Part shown: piece after piece, positions 53,322 through 62,778 of the stretch
Layout: every line of letters begins with the position of its first letter
How positions within the stretch are numbered: the stretch's first letter is position 1
Assembly: GCA_036675475.1 (NCBI GenBank)
Contig: JAKFEY010000002.1
Coordinates: 12,655 to 76,654, forward strand
Direction of reading: 5' to 3'
Origin: JALYRV01 sp036675475
GTDB lineage: Bacteria > Acidobacteriota > Vicinamibacteria > Vicinamibacterales > SCN-69-37
Length of the DNA stretch: 64,000 bases
Program-made: the position numbers and the translations under genes
Notes under the pieces: generated by a model
Told to the model about the DNA's origin: nothing
What the model saw: the letters and a program-made list of their open reading frames with translations, nothing else
Database searches by the model: none

Positions 53322-53440
53322 AAAAGTCTTTTGGAAGCCCTAGTTTAGGGGGCGCAAGCCCCACCCGGCAAGGGCAACGTGCGTACCCGGTGCTATCGGC
53401 CGAAACAGGCCTGATCTGCAGCCGGGTTTAGGCGGAGGGC
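53322..53440 (-). promoter_or_regulatory. Structured leader of the lytic transglycosylase
   Basis: About 119 nt between the divergent starts. On the minus strand ACCCGGC (5' side) can pair with GCCGGGT (3' side) to close a multi-branch loop, and GGGGC pairs with GCCCC (TTGC loop). It does not match the recalled c-di-GMP-I or c-di-AMP riboswitch cores. Confidence 0.4.
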
Positions 53441-55126
53441 TTACAGGTCTGGCAGGTCGATTTCAGATTTGTCGGTGGCGCGCATGAGGGTGTCGTCGGT
53501 GCCGCCGGCCCGGAACCATCGCCAGCCATGGGCTTCCAGGCGCACGCGATGCGTGCCGTTGGCCAGCGCGCGGCTCGGCTTGCGCCCGAACAGCTCCGCC
53601 AGCAAGCCGTCGCGCTCCGAGCCTGGCGTGAACGTCACCGTCGCCGGGCGTCCGGAAAAGTTGTGCAGGGTCACCAGCGACGTGCCGCGCCAGTCGTATC
53701 GCAGCGCGAGCACTTCGGGCACGCTTGTGCGCAGCACTTCCACCTCGCCCCAGCTGATTTCCGGGCACTCCTTGCGCATGCGAATCATCCGCTCGGTGCG
53801 ATTGAGCAGCGACTGCGGATCGTTGCGCTGCGCGGCGACGTTCACCTTCTCATACCCGAACTGCTCATCGTCAATCACCGGACGCACGACGCGCCTGGCG
53901 CGTGAGAAGCCGGCGTGCGGCGCGCTGCTCCACTGCATGGGCGTACGCGCGCACTCGCGCTCGGGCAGTTTCAGGTTTTCGCCGATGCCAATCTCGTCGC
54001 CGTACTGCATCATCGGCGTGCCGGGCAGCGAGAACAGGAGGCTGAACGCGAGGTCGAGTTTCTGCGCGTGCCCGCCAAGCATGGGCGCCAGGCGGCGGCG
54101 GATGCCACGGTCGTACAGCTGCATCCGCTTCTCGGGCGCGAAGGCGTCGAACACGCGCTGTCGCTGTTCCTCAGTGAGGCGCCCGAGGTCGAGCTCGTCG
54201 TGACTGCGAAGGAACTGCACCCACTGCGCGTGCGCCGGCCGCTTCTTGGTCTGCTCGATCGCCCACACGAGTGGGCCGAGGTCTTCGGTCGCCAGCGCGT
54301 AGAACAGCCGCTGATTGACGGGGAAGTTCAGCATCATCTGCAGGTGATCGCCCTCGTCGCCGAAGTACTTCAGGCTTTCGTCTGGCGGCACGTTCGCCTC
54401 GGCCAGCAGAATGGCGTCGCCCGTGCGCCACTGCAGGAAGTCGCGCATTTCCTTGAGCAGGCCGAAGTCCTGCTGATGCTCGACGTTCGCGCCCTTCTTC
54501 TCAATCAGGAAAGGCACCGCGTCCATACGGAATCCCGAGACGCCGAGCTCCAGCCAGAAGCCCATGATCTTCTGAATCTCCGCGCGCACTTCGGGATTCC
54601 ACGTGTTCAGGTCGGCCTGATGCTCGTAGAAGCGGTGGAAGTAGTACATCTTCGCCTTGCGATCCAGCGTCCACGTCGTCGTCTGCTGGCCGGGGAAGAC
54701 GATGCCTTCCTTGTGATTCTTCGGGCGCTCCTTCGACCAGACGTACCAGTCGCGGAACGGCGACTTCGGACTCGAGCGCGCGGACTGAAACCACGGATGA
54801 TCGATCGACGTGTGGCTGACCACCAGATCGACGATGACGCGCATGCCGAGCGCGCGCGCGTGGTTCATGAAGTTGGCGTAGTCGCCGAGCGAGCCGTGCT
54901 TCTCGTGGACGCTGTAGTAGTCAGTGACGTCGTACCCGTTGTCGCGGTTCGGCGACCTGTAGAACGGCTGCAGCCAGACGCACGTGACGCCGAGGCCCGC
55001 CAGATAGTCGAGGCGGCGCATGAGCCCCTCGAAGTCGCCGACGCCGTCGCCGTTGGCGTCCTGAAACTTCTCGACGTCGAGGCAATAGATGATCGCGTTG
55101 CGGTACCAGAGATCGTCAATCGACAT
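53441..55126 (-). CDS. GH13 alpha-amylase/trehalose-synthase-like enzyme
   Basis: 561 residues of glycoside hydrolase family 13, trehalose-synthase-like subgroup. NAIIYCLDVEKFQDANGDGV start, catalytic Asp202 (FRMDAVPF), Glu243 (LAEANVP) and Asp310 (SHDELD), plus HTSIDHPWFQSAR. A C-terminal beta-domain (about 470-561) follows. Overlaps the luciferase-like gene by 11 bp, a pairing seen before in trehalose loci. May isomerise maltose to trehalose. Confidence 0.85.
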   Translation of the reverse strand: MSIDDLWYRNAIIYCLDVEKFQDANGDGVGDFEGLMRRLDYLAGLGVTCVWLQPFYRSPNRDNGYDVTDYYSVHEKHGSLGDYANFMNHARALGMRVIVDLVVSHTSIDHPWFQSARSSPKSPFRDWYVWSKERPKNHKEGIVFPGQQTTTWTLDRKAKMYYFHRFYEHQADLNTWNPEVRAEIQKIMGFWLELGVSGFRMDAVPFLIEKKGANVEHQQDFGLLKEMRDFLQWRTGDAILLAEANVPPDESLKYFGDEGDHLQMMLNFPVNQRLFYALATEDLGPLVWAIEQTKKRPAHAQWVQFLRSHDELDLGRLTEEQRQRVFDAFAPEKRMQLYDRGIRRRLAPMLGGHAQKLDLAFSLLFSLPGTPMMQYGDEIGIGENLKLPERECARTPMQWSSAPHAGFSRARRVVRPVIDDEQFGYEKVNVAAQRNDPQSLLNRTERMIRMRKECPEISWGEVEVLRTSVPEVLALRYDWRGTSLVTLHNFSGRPATVTFTPGSERDGLLAELFGRKPSRALANGTHRVRLEAHGWRWFRAGGTDDTLMRATDKSEIDLPDL

Positions 55127-56093
55127 GGGTCAGGGCCGGGAGAAGGCGTTCGCCGCACGCTGTGAGGAATCGTTCCTGGTGATCGCGCGCGACGTTGTGC
55201 AGGTAAATGCGATCGAAGCCCATGGCGGCGTCCTCGTACAGCCACTCGGCGTGACGCTCGATGTCGGCCGACACGCGCACGCGGGCGGCGATGTCCTCGG
55301 GCGTGAGATGCGCGGATGCGCGATCGAACTCGAGCGGCGTGGCGAGATCGCTCAGTTGATCGCGCGTGAGCCCTGCGTGGCGCCATTGTTCGTGCGCCGC
55401 GGCCCGTGACTCGTCCTCGGTCGGCGCGAACGACAACGCCACCTGGAGATACGCGGGCTTCGCGCCGCCGCGCTCGCGGAAGGCCTCGAGGATGGCGCGC
55501 ATGTCGTCGCGCGGCCCAGACACGGTAATCAGCGCGTCGGCCCATTCGCCGGCCCAGCGCGCGGTTTCGGCCGACAGCGCCGCCGCCACCAGCATCGGCG
55601 GGCGCGCGGGCACGTCGTAGATGCGCGCGCGCGACACCATGACGCCGTCACGCGTCATGGTGACCGGCTCGCCCGTCCAGAGCGCGCGCATCGCATCCAC
55701 CGACGCCTTCAGGCGCAGCTGGCGTTTCTCGCGCGGCGGCCACCCGGTGCCCGTGATTTTCTCGTTGAGCGCCTCGCCGCTGCCCACGGCAATCCAGAAA
55801 CGGTCTGGAAACATCTCGGCAAGCGTCGCCGAGGCCTGCGCGATGATGGCCGGATGGTAGCGCTGGCCGGGCGCGCACACGGTGCCGAACGACAGCGGGG
55901 TCGTGGCGAGCGCCGCCCCGAGCCAGCTCCACGTGTGGCCCGAGTGCCCCTGCCGCTCGCTCCACGGGTGGAAGTGATCCGAGCACATGGCGGCGGTGAA
56001 GCCCGCCGACGCCGCAAGCGTCGCATGCCGCAGCAGCGTCGAGGGTGCATGTTGTTCGTGGGAGCAGTGAAATCCGAAGACGGGACCGGCCAT
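55116..56093 (-). CDS. Luciferase-like flavin monooxygenase (LLM class)
   Basis: 325 residues. GFHCSHEQHAPSTLLRHATL, FHPWSERQGHSGHTWSWLGA, TVCAPGQRYHPAIIAQASAT and MFPDRFWIAVGSGEALNE fit the LLM fold (FMN or F420-dependent). Resembles the subgroup found with trehalose-synthase genes. ATG 56093 was chosen because the first longer frame starts with TTG at 56123. Overlap with the GH13 gene implies joint expression. Confidence 0.8.
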   Translation of the reverse strand: MAGPVFGFHCSHEQHAPSTLLRHATLAASAGFTAAMCSDHFHPWSERQGHSGHTWSWLGAALATTPLSFGTVCAPGQRYHPAIIAQASATLAEMFPDRFWIAVGSGEALNEKITGTGWPPREKRQLRLKASVDAMRALWTGEPVTMTRDGVMVSRARIYDVPARPPMLVAAALSAETARWAGEWADALITVSGPRDDMRAILEAFRERGGAKPAYLQVALSFAPTEDESRAAAHEQWRHAGLTRDQLSDLATPLEFDRASAHLTPEDIAARVRVSADIERHAEWLYEDAAMGFDRIYLHNVARDHQERFLTACGERLLPALTHVD

Positions 56094-56123
56094 CGCCGGG
56101 CTGTGTTGCAAAAAGAGGGGCAA

Positions 56124-56158
56124 TTGTAAAAACCGGGGACAGGCCCGGGTTTCTACAA
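56124..56158. repeat. Palindrome of the GGGGACAGG type
   Basis: TTGTAAAAACCGGGG pairs with CCCGGGTTTCTACAA (56124-56158, one bulge) and covers the alaS stop codon. Sequence type similar to the 51700 palindrome (GGGGAC-x-GG). Confidence 0.7.
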
Positions 56159-58864
56159 TGCGGTGATGAGCTCGCGGGCCTTGCTCAGCAGCGCGTCGAT
56201 GGCGGCCGGATCCTTGCCACCGGCCTCGGCGAAGTCTGGCCGTCCGCCACCCTTGCCGCCGACAATGGGCGCGAGCGCCTTCACCAGATTGCCGGCGTGG
56301 ATGCGCGTGACGAGATCCTTGGTGACGCCCACCACGAAGAGCGCCTTGCCGTCCTGCTCGGCCGCGAGCACCACGACGCCGCTCTGCAGCCGATCGCGCA
56401 GCTGGTCGGACATCGTGCGCAGGCCGGCTTTGTCGAGTCCTTCCACGCGGCGCGCGATCAGCTTCGTGCCGCCCGCGTCGATGACGTCGTTGCTGCCCGC
56501 GCCGCCCGGCGCGCCTGCCGCCGCGCCGCCCATGGCCACCTTCATGCGCAGCTGCTCGTTCTCGCGCGCGGCGCGCTTCAGCTCCTCGCGAAGCTTCGCG
56601 ATGGCGTCGGCGGCCTGATCTTCGACAGCGCCTGACGCGTCGACCAGCCGCGCGAGCGTGTCCATCCTGGCCTGATAGTGCCGCACCGCGCCGTCCCCGG
56701 TGAGGGCTTCGATGCGGCGCACGCCGGCCGCCACGCCGCTTTCCTGCGTGATGACGAAAAAGCCGATGTCACCGGTCGCGCGGACGTGCGTGCCGCCGCA
56801 CAGCTCCATGCTGAAGCCGTCGATCGACACCACGCGCACCTTGTCGCCGTACTTCTCGCCGAACAGCGCCATCGCGCCGGCGGCCATCGCGTCCTCGGTC
56901 GACCGCACGTCGGTCGTGACCGTGGTGTTGCGGATGATCTGCGCGTTGACGATGCGCTCGATTTCGACGCGCTCGTCGTGCGTGACCGCCTGGAAGTGCG
57001 TGAAGTCGAAGCGGAGGCGATCGGGCGCGACGAGCGAGCCGGCCTGACGCACGTGCGTGCCGAGCACCTGCCGCAATGCGGCATGGAGCAGGTGCGTGGC
57101 GGTGTGATTGCGGCGGGTGGCGTCTCGAACAGACGCGTCGACGATGGCCGACACGGTGTCGTGCACGCTCAGGGACCCGCGCGTCACCTTGATGCGGTGC
57201 GCGCGAGGGCCGCCGGGCGCGACGCGCGCCAGGCCGTCGACGATGGCTTCGGCGTGGGCGTCGCGTACGAGCTTGCCTGCGTCGGAGACCTGTCCGCCCG
57301 ATTCGAGATAGAACGGCGTCCGCGCAAGCACCGCCCAGCCCGCCGCGCCCTCGGGCAGCTCGGGCACGCGCTTCCGATCCGCGTCGAACAGCGCCACGAT
57401 CGGCGTGTAGTCCAGCACCGTGCTCGTGTAGCCTTCGAACTCGTCGGCCAGGCCTTCGATGGCCGCGCGGTCGGCGTCGCTCGCGTACTCGAACGCCGCG
57501 CCCTTCTTCGTCTCGAACGCGCTGGCGCCGCGCGCGCGCTCGCGCTGCAGCTCCATGGCTTCGTCGAAGCCCTTGCGATCGACGGCCAGGCCGCGCTGTT
57601 CGGCGAGATCCTCGGCAAAGTCATACGGCACGCCGAGCGAGTCGTAGAGCCGGAACAGGTCGGCGCCAGGAACGGGCGTGCCGGATTTCGCCGCGCGCTC
57701 GATCACGTCTTCGAGCTTCGGCAGGCCGTCGCGCAGCACCGCGTCGAAGCGGTCCTCCTCGGCGTGCACGGTGCGGGCAATGGCGTCGCGATTGCGCGCA
57801 AGCTCGGGATACACGTCGCCCATCTCGCGCACGATCGTGTCGACGAGCTCGTGCAGGAAGGGCTCCGTGATCCCCAGCTTCTTGCCGTGCCGCATCGCGC
57901 GCCGCATGATCTTGCGCAGCACGTAGCCCCGCCATTCGTTCGAGGGCAGCACGCCGTCGGCGATCAGGAACGTCATCGCGCGCAGGTGATCGGCGATGAC
58001 GCGCATCGAGACGTCGGGGTGATCGGCGGTGTCGATGCTGGCCGTGTAGGCGCGTCCGGCCTTGCGGCCAATCGCGTCGAGCAGCGGCGCGAACATGTCG
58101 GTGTCGTAGTTCGAGGACTTGCCCTGCAGCACCGCGGTGACGCGCTCGAGGCCCATGCCGGTGTCGACCGAGAGCGCCGGCAGCGGCTTCAGCGTGCCAT
58201 CGCTCTGGCGATCGAACTCCATGAACACGTTGTTCCAGATTTCGATGTAGCGCTCGCACGAGCACTCCATGCCGCGGCAGGATTTGCCCGCCGCCTCCTC
58301 CGCGCACGGCTCATCGTCGCGCCGAAAGTAAATTTCGGAGCAGCGGCCGCAGGGGCCGGTGTCGCCCATCGCCCAGAAGTTGTCGTCGGAACCGAGTTCG
58401 TGAATGCGATCGGCCGGCACGAGCTTCGCCCAGGCTTCGAACGCCTCGTCATCGCGCGGGATGCCCGCTTCGCCCTTGAACACGCTCGGGTAGAGGCGGG
58501 CCGGATCGAGCTTCCACACCTCGGTCAGCAGCTCCCACGCGAACGGGATCGCGTCCTTCTTGAAGTAGTCGCCGAACGAGAAGTTGCCGAGCATCTGGAA
58601 GAACGTGTGATGCCGCAGCGACGGCCCGACGTTGTCGAGATCGTTGTGCTTGCCGCTGACGCGCATGACCTTCTGGGACGTCGCGGCGCGCGTGTAGTCG
58701 CGCTTCTCGCGGCCAAGGAACAGATCCTTGAACTGATTCATCCCCGCGTTGGTGAAGAGCAGGGTGGGGTCGTCGCCCGGCACGAGCGACGCGCTCGCGA
58801 CGACGCGATGGCCGCGGGCCTCGAAATAGGTGAGGAAGCTGTGCCGAATCTCTTTCCAGGTCAC
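56153..58864 (-). CDS. alaS: Alanyl-tRNA synthetase
   Basis: Charges tRNA-Ala; 903 residues. Motif TNAGMNQFKDLFLG and RHHTFFQMLGNFSFGDYFKK in the class II core (1-460), Zn/editing domain with NHTATHLLHAALRQVLGTHV and ELCGGTHVRATGDIG (Cys-His triad), and C-Ala with GGGRPDFAEAGG at the end. Start GTG 58864; TAGAAT lies 9 bp upstream on the minus strand. Full length with no truncation. Confidence 0.97.
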   Translation of the reverse strand: MTWKEIRHSFLTYFEARGHRVVASASLVPGDDPTLLFTNAGMNQFKDLFLGREKRDYTRAATSQKVMRVSGKHNDLDNVGPSLRHHTFFQMLGNFSFGDYFKKDAIPFAWELLTEVWKLDPARLYPSVFKGEAGIPRDDEAFEAWAKLVPADRIHELGSDDNFWAMGDTGPCGRCSEIYFRRDDEPCAEEAAGKSCRGMECSCERYIEIWNNVFMEFDRQSDGTLKPLPALSVDTGMGLERVTAVLQGKSSNYDTDMFAPLLDAIGRKAGRAYTASIDTADHPDVSMRVIADHLRAMTFLIADGVLPSNEWRGYVLRKIMRRAMRHGKKLGITEPFLHELVDTIVREMGDVYPELARNRDAIARTVHAEEDRFDAVLRDGLPKLEDVIERAAKSGTPVPGADLFRLYDSLGVPYDFAEDLAEQRGLAVDRKGFDEAMELQRERARGASAFETKKGAAFEYASDADRAAIEGLADEFEGYTSTVLDYTPIVALFDADRKRVPELPEGAAGWAVLARTPFYLESGGQVSDAGKLVRDAHAEAIVDGLARVAPGGPRAHRIKVTRGSLSVHDTVSAIVDASVRDATRRNHTATHLLHAALRQVLGTHVRQAGSLVAPDRLRFDFTHFQAVTHDERVEIERIVNAQIIRNTTVTTDVRSTEDAMAAGAMALFGEKYGDKVRVVSIDGFSMELCGGTHVRATGDIGFFVITQESGVAAGVRRIEALTGDGAVRHYQARMDTLARLVDASGAVEDQAADAIAKLREELKRAARENEQLRMKVAMGGAAAGAPGGAGSNDVIDAGGTKLIARRVEGLDKAGLRTMSDQLRDRLQSGVVVLAAEQDGKALFVVGVTKDLVTRIHAGNLVKALAPIVGGKGGGRPDFAEAGGKDPAAIDALLSKARELITAL

Positions 58865-58876
58865 GATCTGTTCATT

Positions 58877-59278
58877 CTATCGCCCCGGCTGCACCACCGT
58901 GAGGCCGCTGGCGCGGGCCGCGTCGGCAAGGCGGGTGTCGTAGGTGATGACCTCGAGCGAGGGGTCGCCTACCGAGAGTGCCGATGCCAGATGGATCGCG
59001 TCGAGTGCCCGCAGTGAATATGGTTCACCCGCGCCGGCGGCGTCCAGAAGGGCCTCGTCCATTTCGAGGAGGACAAGAGCGCCGGCTATTTCCTGCAGTG
59101 ACGACACGCGAGCCGCGAGCGGCCGCCGTGCCACCGCCCGCTGTGCCTCCAGCACGGACAGGCGGGACGCGACGAGCCCTGTGCGCTGAACGATGTCGGC
59201 CTGGAGGGCCGGTGTTTCGTCTTCGGGAATGATCAACTTCACCAGAGCCGAGGCATCCAGGTACGCAAGGCCGCTCAT
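58877..59278 (-). CDS. PIN-domain toxin (VapC type), second pair
   Basis: 133 residues. PIN acidic residues: Asp in YLDASALVKLIIPE, Glu in SVLEAQRA, Asp in LRALDAIHLASAL and Asp in YDTRLADAA. Overlaps its antitoxin by ATGA (59275-59278). Unlike the first pair it is not inside an operon but next to alaS. RNase toxin by family. Confidence 0.88.
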   Translation of the reverse strand: MSGLAYLDASALVKLIIPEDETPALQADIVQRTGLVASRLSVLEAQRAVARRPLAARVSSLQEIAGALVLLEMDEALLDAAGAGEPYSLRALDAIHLASALSVGDPSLEVITYDTRLADAARASGLTVVQPGR

Positions 59279-59595
59279 TCCAGCCGTTCCGCGCGGATTT
59301 CGTCGAGGATCTCGCTCAGCGGTTTGTCGCCGTCCCAGGGCTGGCGCGTCTTGCGAAGCTCTTCGATCACGTCCCCGATGTGCCGCTTGGCAGGCGTTGC
59401 GCGGCCCTCGGCGATCAGCCGGTCGATCACGCTGTTGGTTTTGGGCATCGGCCGCAGAATCGCAACCTCCTGGCCGCGATCGGTCACCGTCAGCGCCTCG
59501 CCTTGCTTCACGCGCTCGAGATAGACAGAGAGGTTCTGCCGAAGTTCCCGCACGCCCACGGCGTTGGAGCGATCCCGGATCTTGTAGCGGGCCAT
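59275..59595 (-). CDS. Phd/YefM-type antitoxin, second pair
   Basis: 106 residues. AVGVRELRQNLSVYLERVKQ is the Phd/YefM DNA-binding fold and GEALTVTDRGQEVAILRPMP the typical central sheet. The tail KPLSEILDEIRAERLE binds the toxin. ATG 59595; two direct GTGCTAC repeats (59596-59602 and 59606-59612, plus-strand GTAGCAC) are upstream, and TACCAT (minus strand) lies 7 bp from the start. Confidence 0.86.
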   Translation of the reverse strand: MARYKIRDRSNAVGVRELRQNLSVYLERVKQGEALTVTDRGQEVAILRPMPKTNSVIDRLIAEGRATPAKRHIGDVIEELRKTRQPWDGDKPLSEILDEIRAERLE

Positions 59596-59612
59596 GTAGC
59601 ACATGGTAGCAC
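59596..59612 (-). promoter_or_regulatory. Direct-repeat operator candidate of the second antitoxin
   Basis: GTGCTAC appears twice at a 10-bp period on the minus strand directly before the antitoxin ATG, overlapping the -10-like TACCAT. Confidence 0.4.
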
Positions 59613-59661
59613 GTTGCGACGGCGCCGTGCCGTCGTTGAGTTGCCGTGCGCGTCGGCGATC

Positions 59662-59680
59662 ATGTATATCAGTCCCACAT
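59662..59680 (+). promoter_or_regulatory. ATGT-N11-ACAT dyad before padR
   Basis: ATGTATATCAGTCCCACAT ends one base before the padR ATG. PadR proteins bind ATGT/ACAT dyads and repress their own genes; a TATATC -10 lies in it. Confidence 0.45.
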
Positions 59681-60025
59681 ATGTCAGTCCTCCACGGCAG
59701 CCGCGAATGGAAAAAGGGAAGTGCGGAGCTCCTCATCCTCTCGCTCGTCGAAACGCGCGCGCGGCATGGCTACGACATCGCGAAGCTGATCGAGCTGCGC
59801 TCTGAAGGCGCGCTCACCTTTCACGCCGCGTCCCTCTATCCGTTGCTGTACCGCCTCGAGAAACGCGGATGGATTGACGGACGCTGGACCGAGAAGGCGG
59901 GCGAGCGCCGGCGTCGTCTCTACAAGATCACGCCGGCGGGAAGGAAAGTCCTGGCCGCGCAGCGCAGCGGCTGGGAAGCCTTTGTGAAAGCGATCGGACG
60001 TGTCACAGGGGGCGAGCATGCCTGA
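59681..60025 (+). CDS. PadR-family transcriptional regulator
   Basis: 114 residues. KKGSAELLILSLVETRARHG, then YDIAKLIELRSEGALTFHAA, SLYPLLYRLEKRGWIDGRWT and RRRLYKITPAGRKVLA are the winged-helix PadR text. ATG 59681 follows the dyad; a longer frame upstream is not supported. Overlaps the permease gene by 8 bp, the typical acidobacterial PadR-ADOP pair. Confidence 0.92.
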   Translation: MSVLHGSREWKKGSAELLILSLVETRARHGYDIAKLIELRSEGALTFHAASLYPLLYRLEKRGWIDGRWTEKAGERRRRLYKITPAGRKVLAAQRSGWEAFVKAIGRVTGGEHA

Positions 60026-62729
60026 TTGGCGGGATGAGATTCGGCGCCGGCTCGAGCCATTGACGCTCTCGCCTACGCGCGAAGCCGAAATCGTCGAGGA
60101 GCTCGCGCAGCACTGCGAGGACCGGTATCGCGAGTTGCGCGCGGCAGGCACATCCGAATCAGCGGCTCACGCCCGCGCCCTCGACGAGATCGACGACGCG
60201 GAGACGCTGCGCCGTGAAGTGGCGCGGCTCGAGCGGCCGGCGCCGGTCGTGCTTCTGCCGATCGGCTCGCAGCCGAGTGGCGGCTGGTTGAGCGCATTCT
60301 GGCAGGACCTGCAGCAGGCCATGCGTCGCCTGCGCCGCGCCCCCGGCTTCACACTGACGGTCCTTGCGGCCTTCGCGCTCACAATCGGTCCGACGACGGC
60401 GATTGTGAGCGTCGGCAACTGGCTGATGTGGCGGCCGCAGCCCGGCGTCGGGCAGCCGGAGCAACTCGCCCAGATGTATGTCGCGCAGTGGGACAGCGAC
60501 TCGTCGATGCGACCGATGTCGCTGTCGCGCGAGACTGTGAGCGATTTATTAGCGAACTCCGGCACGCTCGACGGCCTGGCCGGAGGCCAGGAGAGCAGCG
60601 CGAGTCTCGCGCTGCCGAACAGTCTGCCCAGGCAGGTAGGCGCCGCGCACGTGACCGGCGACTATTTCGAGGTGCTTGGACTGCGTATGCGCGCGGGCCG
60701 CGCCATTCAACGCGGCGACGATCGCCTTGGCAGTCCGCATGTGGCGGTTCTGGCGGAGGCCACTGCAGAGCGCGCCTTCGGCACAGCGGAGAACGCACTC
60801 GACAAGACCCTCACCATCAATAACAGGCCGTTCACGGTTGTCGGTGTCGTCGAGCGCGCCTTCGAGGGGATCGCGCCGACGAGTGCGATCGAGGCATGGG
60901 TGCCCGCCAGTTCGTACTTCTACATGCGGCACTTCGCCGAGCTACGCGACACCTCCTTTTACTCATTCGTGGCGCGGCTCAAGCCAGGCGTCGGCGCCAG
61001 CGCCGCTGCGGGGGAGATAAACGGCCGCCTGCGCGCGCTCTTCCAGCGCGATCCGAAGACACACAGCCGTCTCGAGCGCATCGAAGCGCGCGTGTTTTCC
61101 GGGTTGGGGGAGACGCCGCTCATGCGACCGCATCGCCGCACGCAGGTGCGGACGATGATGGCGATCGCGGTGACGCTGCTGCTCCTCGGTTGCGCGAACG
61201 TCGCGAATCTGCTGCTCTTCCGCACCACGCGTGGACAGCACGAGATTGCCGTTCGCAAAGCGCTCGGGGCCTCGCGCGCGCGTCTCATCCAGGCGCAGGT
61301 GACCGAGAGTTGCGTGCTGGCGATGGCGGGTGCCTGGCTCGGGCTCGGTCTGGCGTTCTTCCTGAAACAGCTGATGCAGCGTCTGCTGTTCCCGCGTGCG
61401 CCTGGCATGGGCTTCACGGTCCCGGTCGACGGAGCCGTCCTCGCCGCCACCGTGATTGCCGCGCTCACCACAGGCATCGTCGCGGCGCTGGCGCCGGCAT
61501 TGATGGCGGCGCGGCGAACCTCGTCGAGCGGACTGCGATCAGGAGGCCGGTCGTCGACCGGGTCGGTCCGCCTGCGCGGCGCGCTCGCCTCACTCCAGCT
61601 CGCACTCTCGTTGACGCTTCTCGTCGGCGCGCTGCTGCTGGTCACGACGCTGCACAATTTGCGGCAGACCGACATCGGATTCAATCCGGCCGGCGTTACG
61701 GCGATGTACGTGTCGCCCGTGGATCACGGATACAAGCCGGCAGAGGTCAACGGGTATCTGCGTCAGGTGCTCGCGGTACTCTCGGAGCGCGGAGACGTGC
61801 AGGAGGCCGCTGCGGGTGCCGGTGCCCTCGATGCCGCGTTTCACATGGACCTCCCGCGGCTCGGCGGTGGCAAGTTCGAGATCACCACGAACGGCGTGAC
61901 GCACAACTACTTCAACACGCTCGGCATTCCGATCCTCCGCGGGCGCGAGTTCACCGAGGAGGAGGCGTTCGCCGCCGGGGGCGACCCGCCGATCCTCATC
62001 ACGGCATCTTTGGCCCTGGAGGCCTTCGGTACTCTCGACGTCGTGGGCCGTGACCTCGTCCTGACCCGCCGCACGCAGGAGCGCCGGCTGCCGATCATTG
62101 GCGTGGTCGGCAACGTGCGCACGGGGTCACTGACGCAGCCTGCGTATCCGGTGATGTATCAGCCCTTCGGCCGGTCCGAGACGGGGGGCCGCCGCGCCGA
62201 GTTCCTGATCAAGTCGCCGTTGCCGGCATCACGCGCGGGCGCGATGGCGGCCGAGATCTCTTCGCGCGCGGCCGCCAGCGTGCCGCTCGCGAGCATCCGT
62301 CCGCTCACGATCGATATTGATCGCCAGCTCGCGCGCGAGCGTCTGTTTGCGTGGCTGCTCGGACTGCTCGGCGGCGTGGGATTCGTCCTCGCCTCGCTTG
62401 GCCTCTACGGGCTCGTATCACAGACCACGATCGAGCGGCGGCGCGAGTTCGGCATCCGGATGGCGGTCGGCGCGTCGCGGCGCGATGTCGTGACACTCGT
62501 AGCCCGTTACGCGTTCGGTGTCTCCGCGGTTGGCATGGCATTCGGCCTCGCCGGCGCCTACTACGGCACGCGCATCGTCGACACGATGCTGTTCGGCGTC
62601 GACCGCCTCGACCCCCGCGTGTACGCGGTCGCCGTGCTCACGCTGCTCGCCGTAGTCGCCATCGCATGCGTGGGTCCCGCGGTGCGCGCGCTGCGCGTGC
62701 AGCCCGTCGAGGTGCTGCGCGCGGAGTAG
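60018..62729 (+). CDS. ADOP-type ABC transporter permease (duplicated orphan permease)
   Basis: 903 residues. An N-terminal prefix domain (DWRDEIRRRLEPLTLSPTRE, helical), then MacB-type periplasmic region (about 130-380) and two FtsX-type four-helix blocks (about 385-500, LLLLGCANVANLLLFRTTRG; 790-900, TIERRREFGIRMAVGASRRD). The double FtsX repeat without an ATPase is the acidobacterial ADOP arrangement. It is regulated by PadR and may export or sense membrane stress. Confidence 0.92.
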   Translation: MPDWRDEIRRRLEPLTLSPTREAEIVEELAQHCEDRYRELRAAGTSESAAHARALDEIDDAETLRREVARLERPAPVVLLPIGSQPSGGWLSAFWQDLQQAMRRLRRAPGFTLTVLAAFALTIGPTTAIVSVGNWLMWRPQPGVGQPEQLAQMYVAQWDSDSSMRPMSLSRETVSDLLANSGTLDGLAGGQESSASLALPNSLPRQVGAAHVTGDYFEVLGLRMRAGRAIQRGDDRLGSPHVAVLAEATAERAFGTAENALDKTLTINNRPFTVVGVVERAFEGIAPTSAIEAWVPASSYFYMRHFAELRDTSFYSFVARLKPGVGASAAAGEINGRLRALFQRDPKTHSRLERIEARVFSGLGETPLMRPHRRTQVRTMMAIAVTLLLLGCANVANLLLFRTTRGQHEIAVRKALGASRARLIQAQVTESCVLAMAGAWLGLGLAFFLKQLMQRLLFPRAPGMGFTVPVDGAVLAATVIAALTTGIVAALAPALMAARRTSSSGLRSGGRSSTGSVRLRGALASLQLALSLTLLVGALLLVTTLHNLRQTDIGFNPAGVTAMYVSPVDHGYKPAEVNGYLRQVLAVLSERGDVQEAAAGAGALDAAFHMDLPRLGGGKFEITTNGVTHNYFNTLGIPILRGREFTEEEAFAAGGDPPILITASLALEAFGTLDVVGRDLVLTRRTQERRLPIIGVVGNVRTGSLTQPAYPVMYQPFGRSETGGRRAEFLIKSPLPASRAGAMAAEISSRAAASVPLASIRPLTIDIDRQLARERLFAWLLGLLGGVGFVLASLGLYGLVSQTTIERRREFGIRMAVGASRRDVVTLVARYAFGVSAVGMAFGLAGAYYGTRIVDTMLFGVDRLDPRVYAVAVLTLLAVVAIACVGPAVRALRVQPVEVLRAE

Positions 62730-62778
62730 GAGCAACGCAGTAACTGCGCGCTGGAGCCGCCCAAAGCTGTGGACGAAT

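Noticed and set aside
53322..53440. c-di-GMP-I (GEMM) riboswitch suggested by CCTAAACC-like text
   Set aside because: The core order and the GACGCAAAGCC-type block are missing on either strand.
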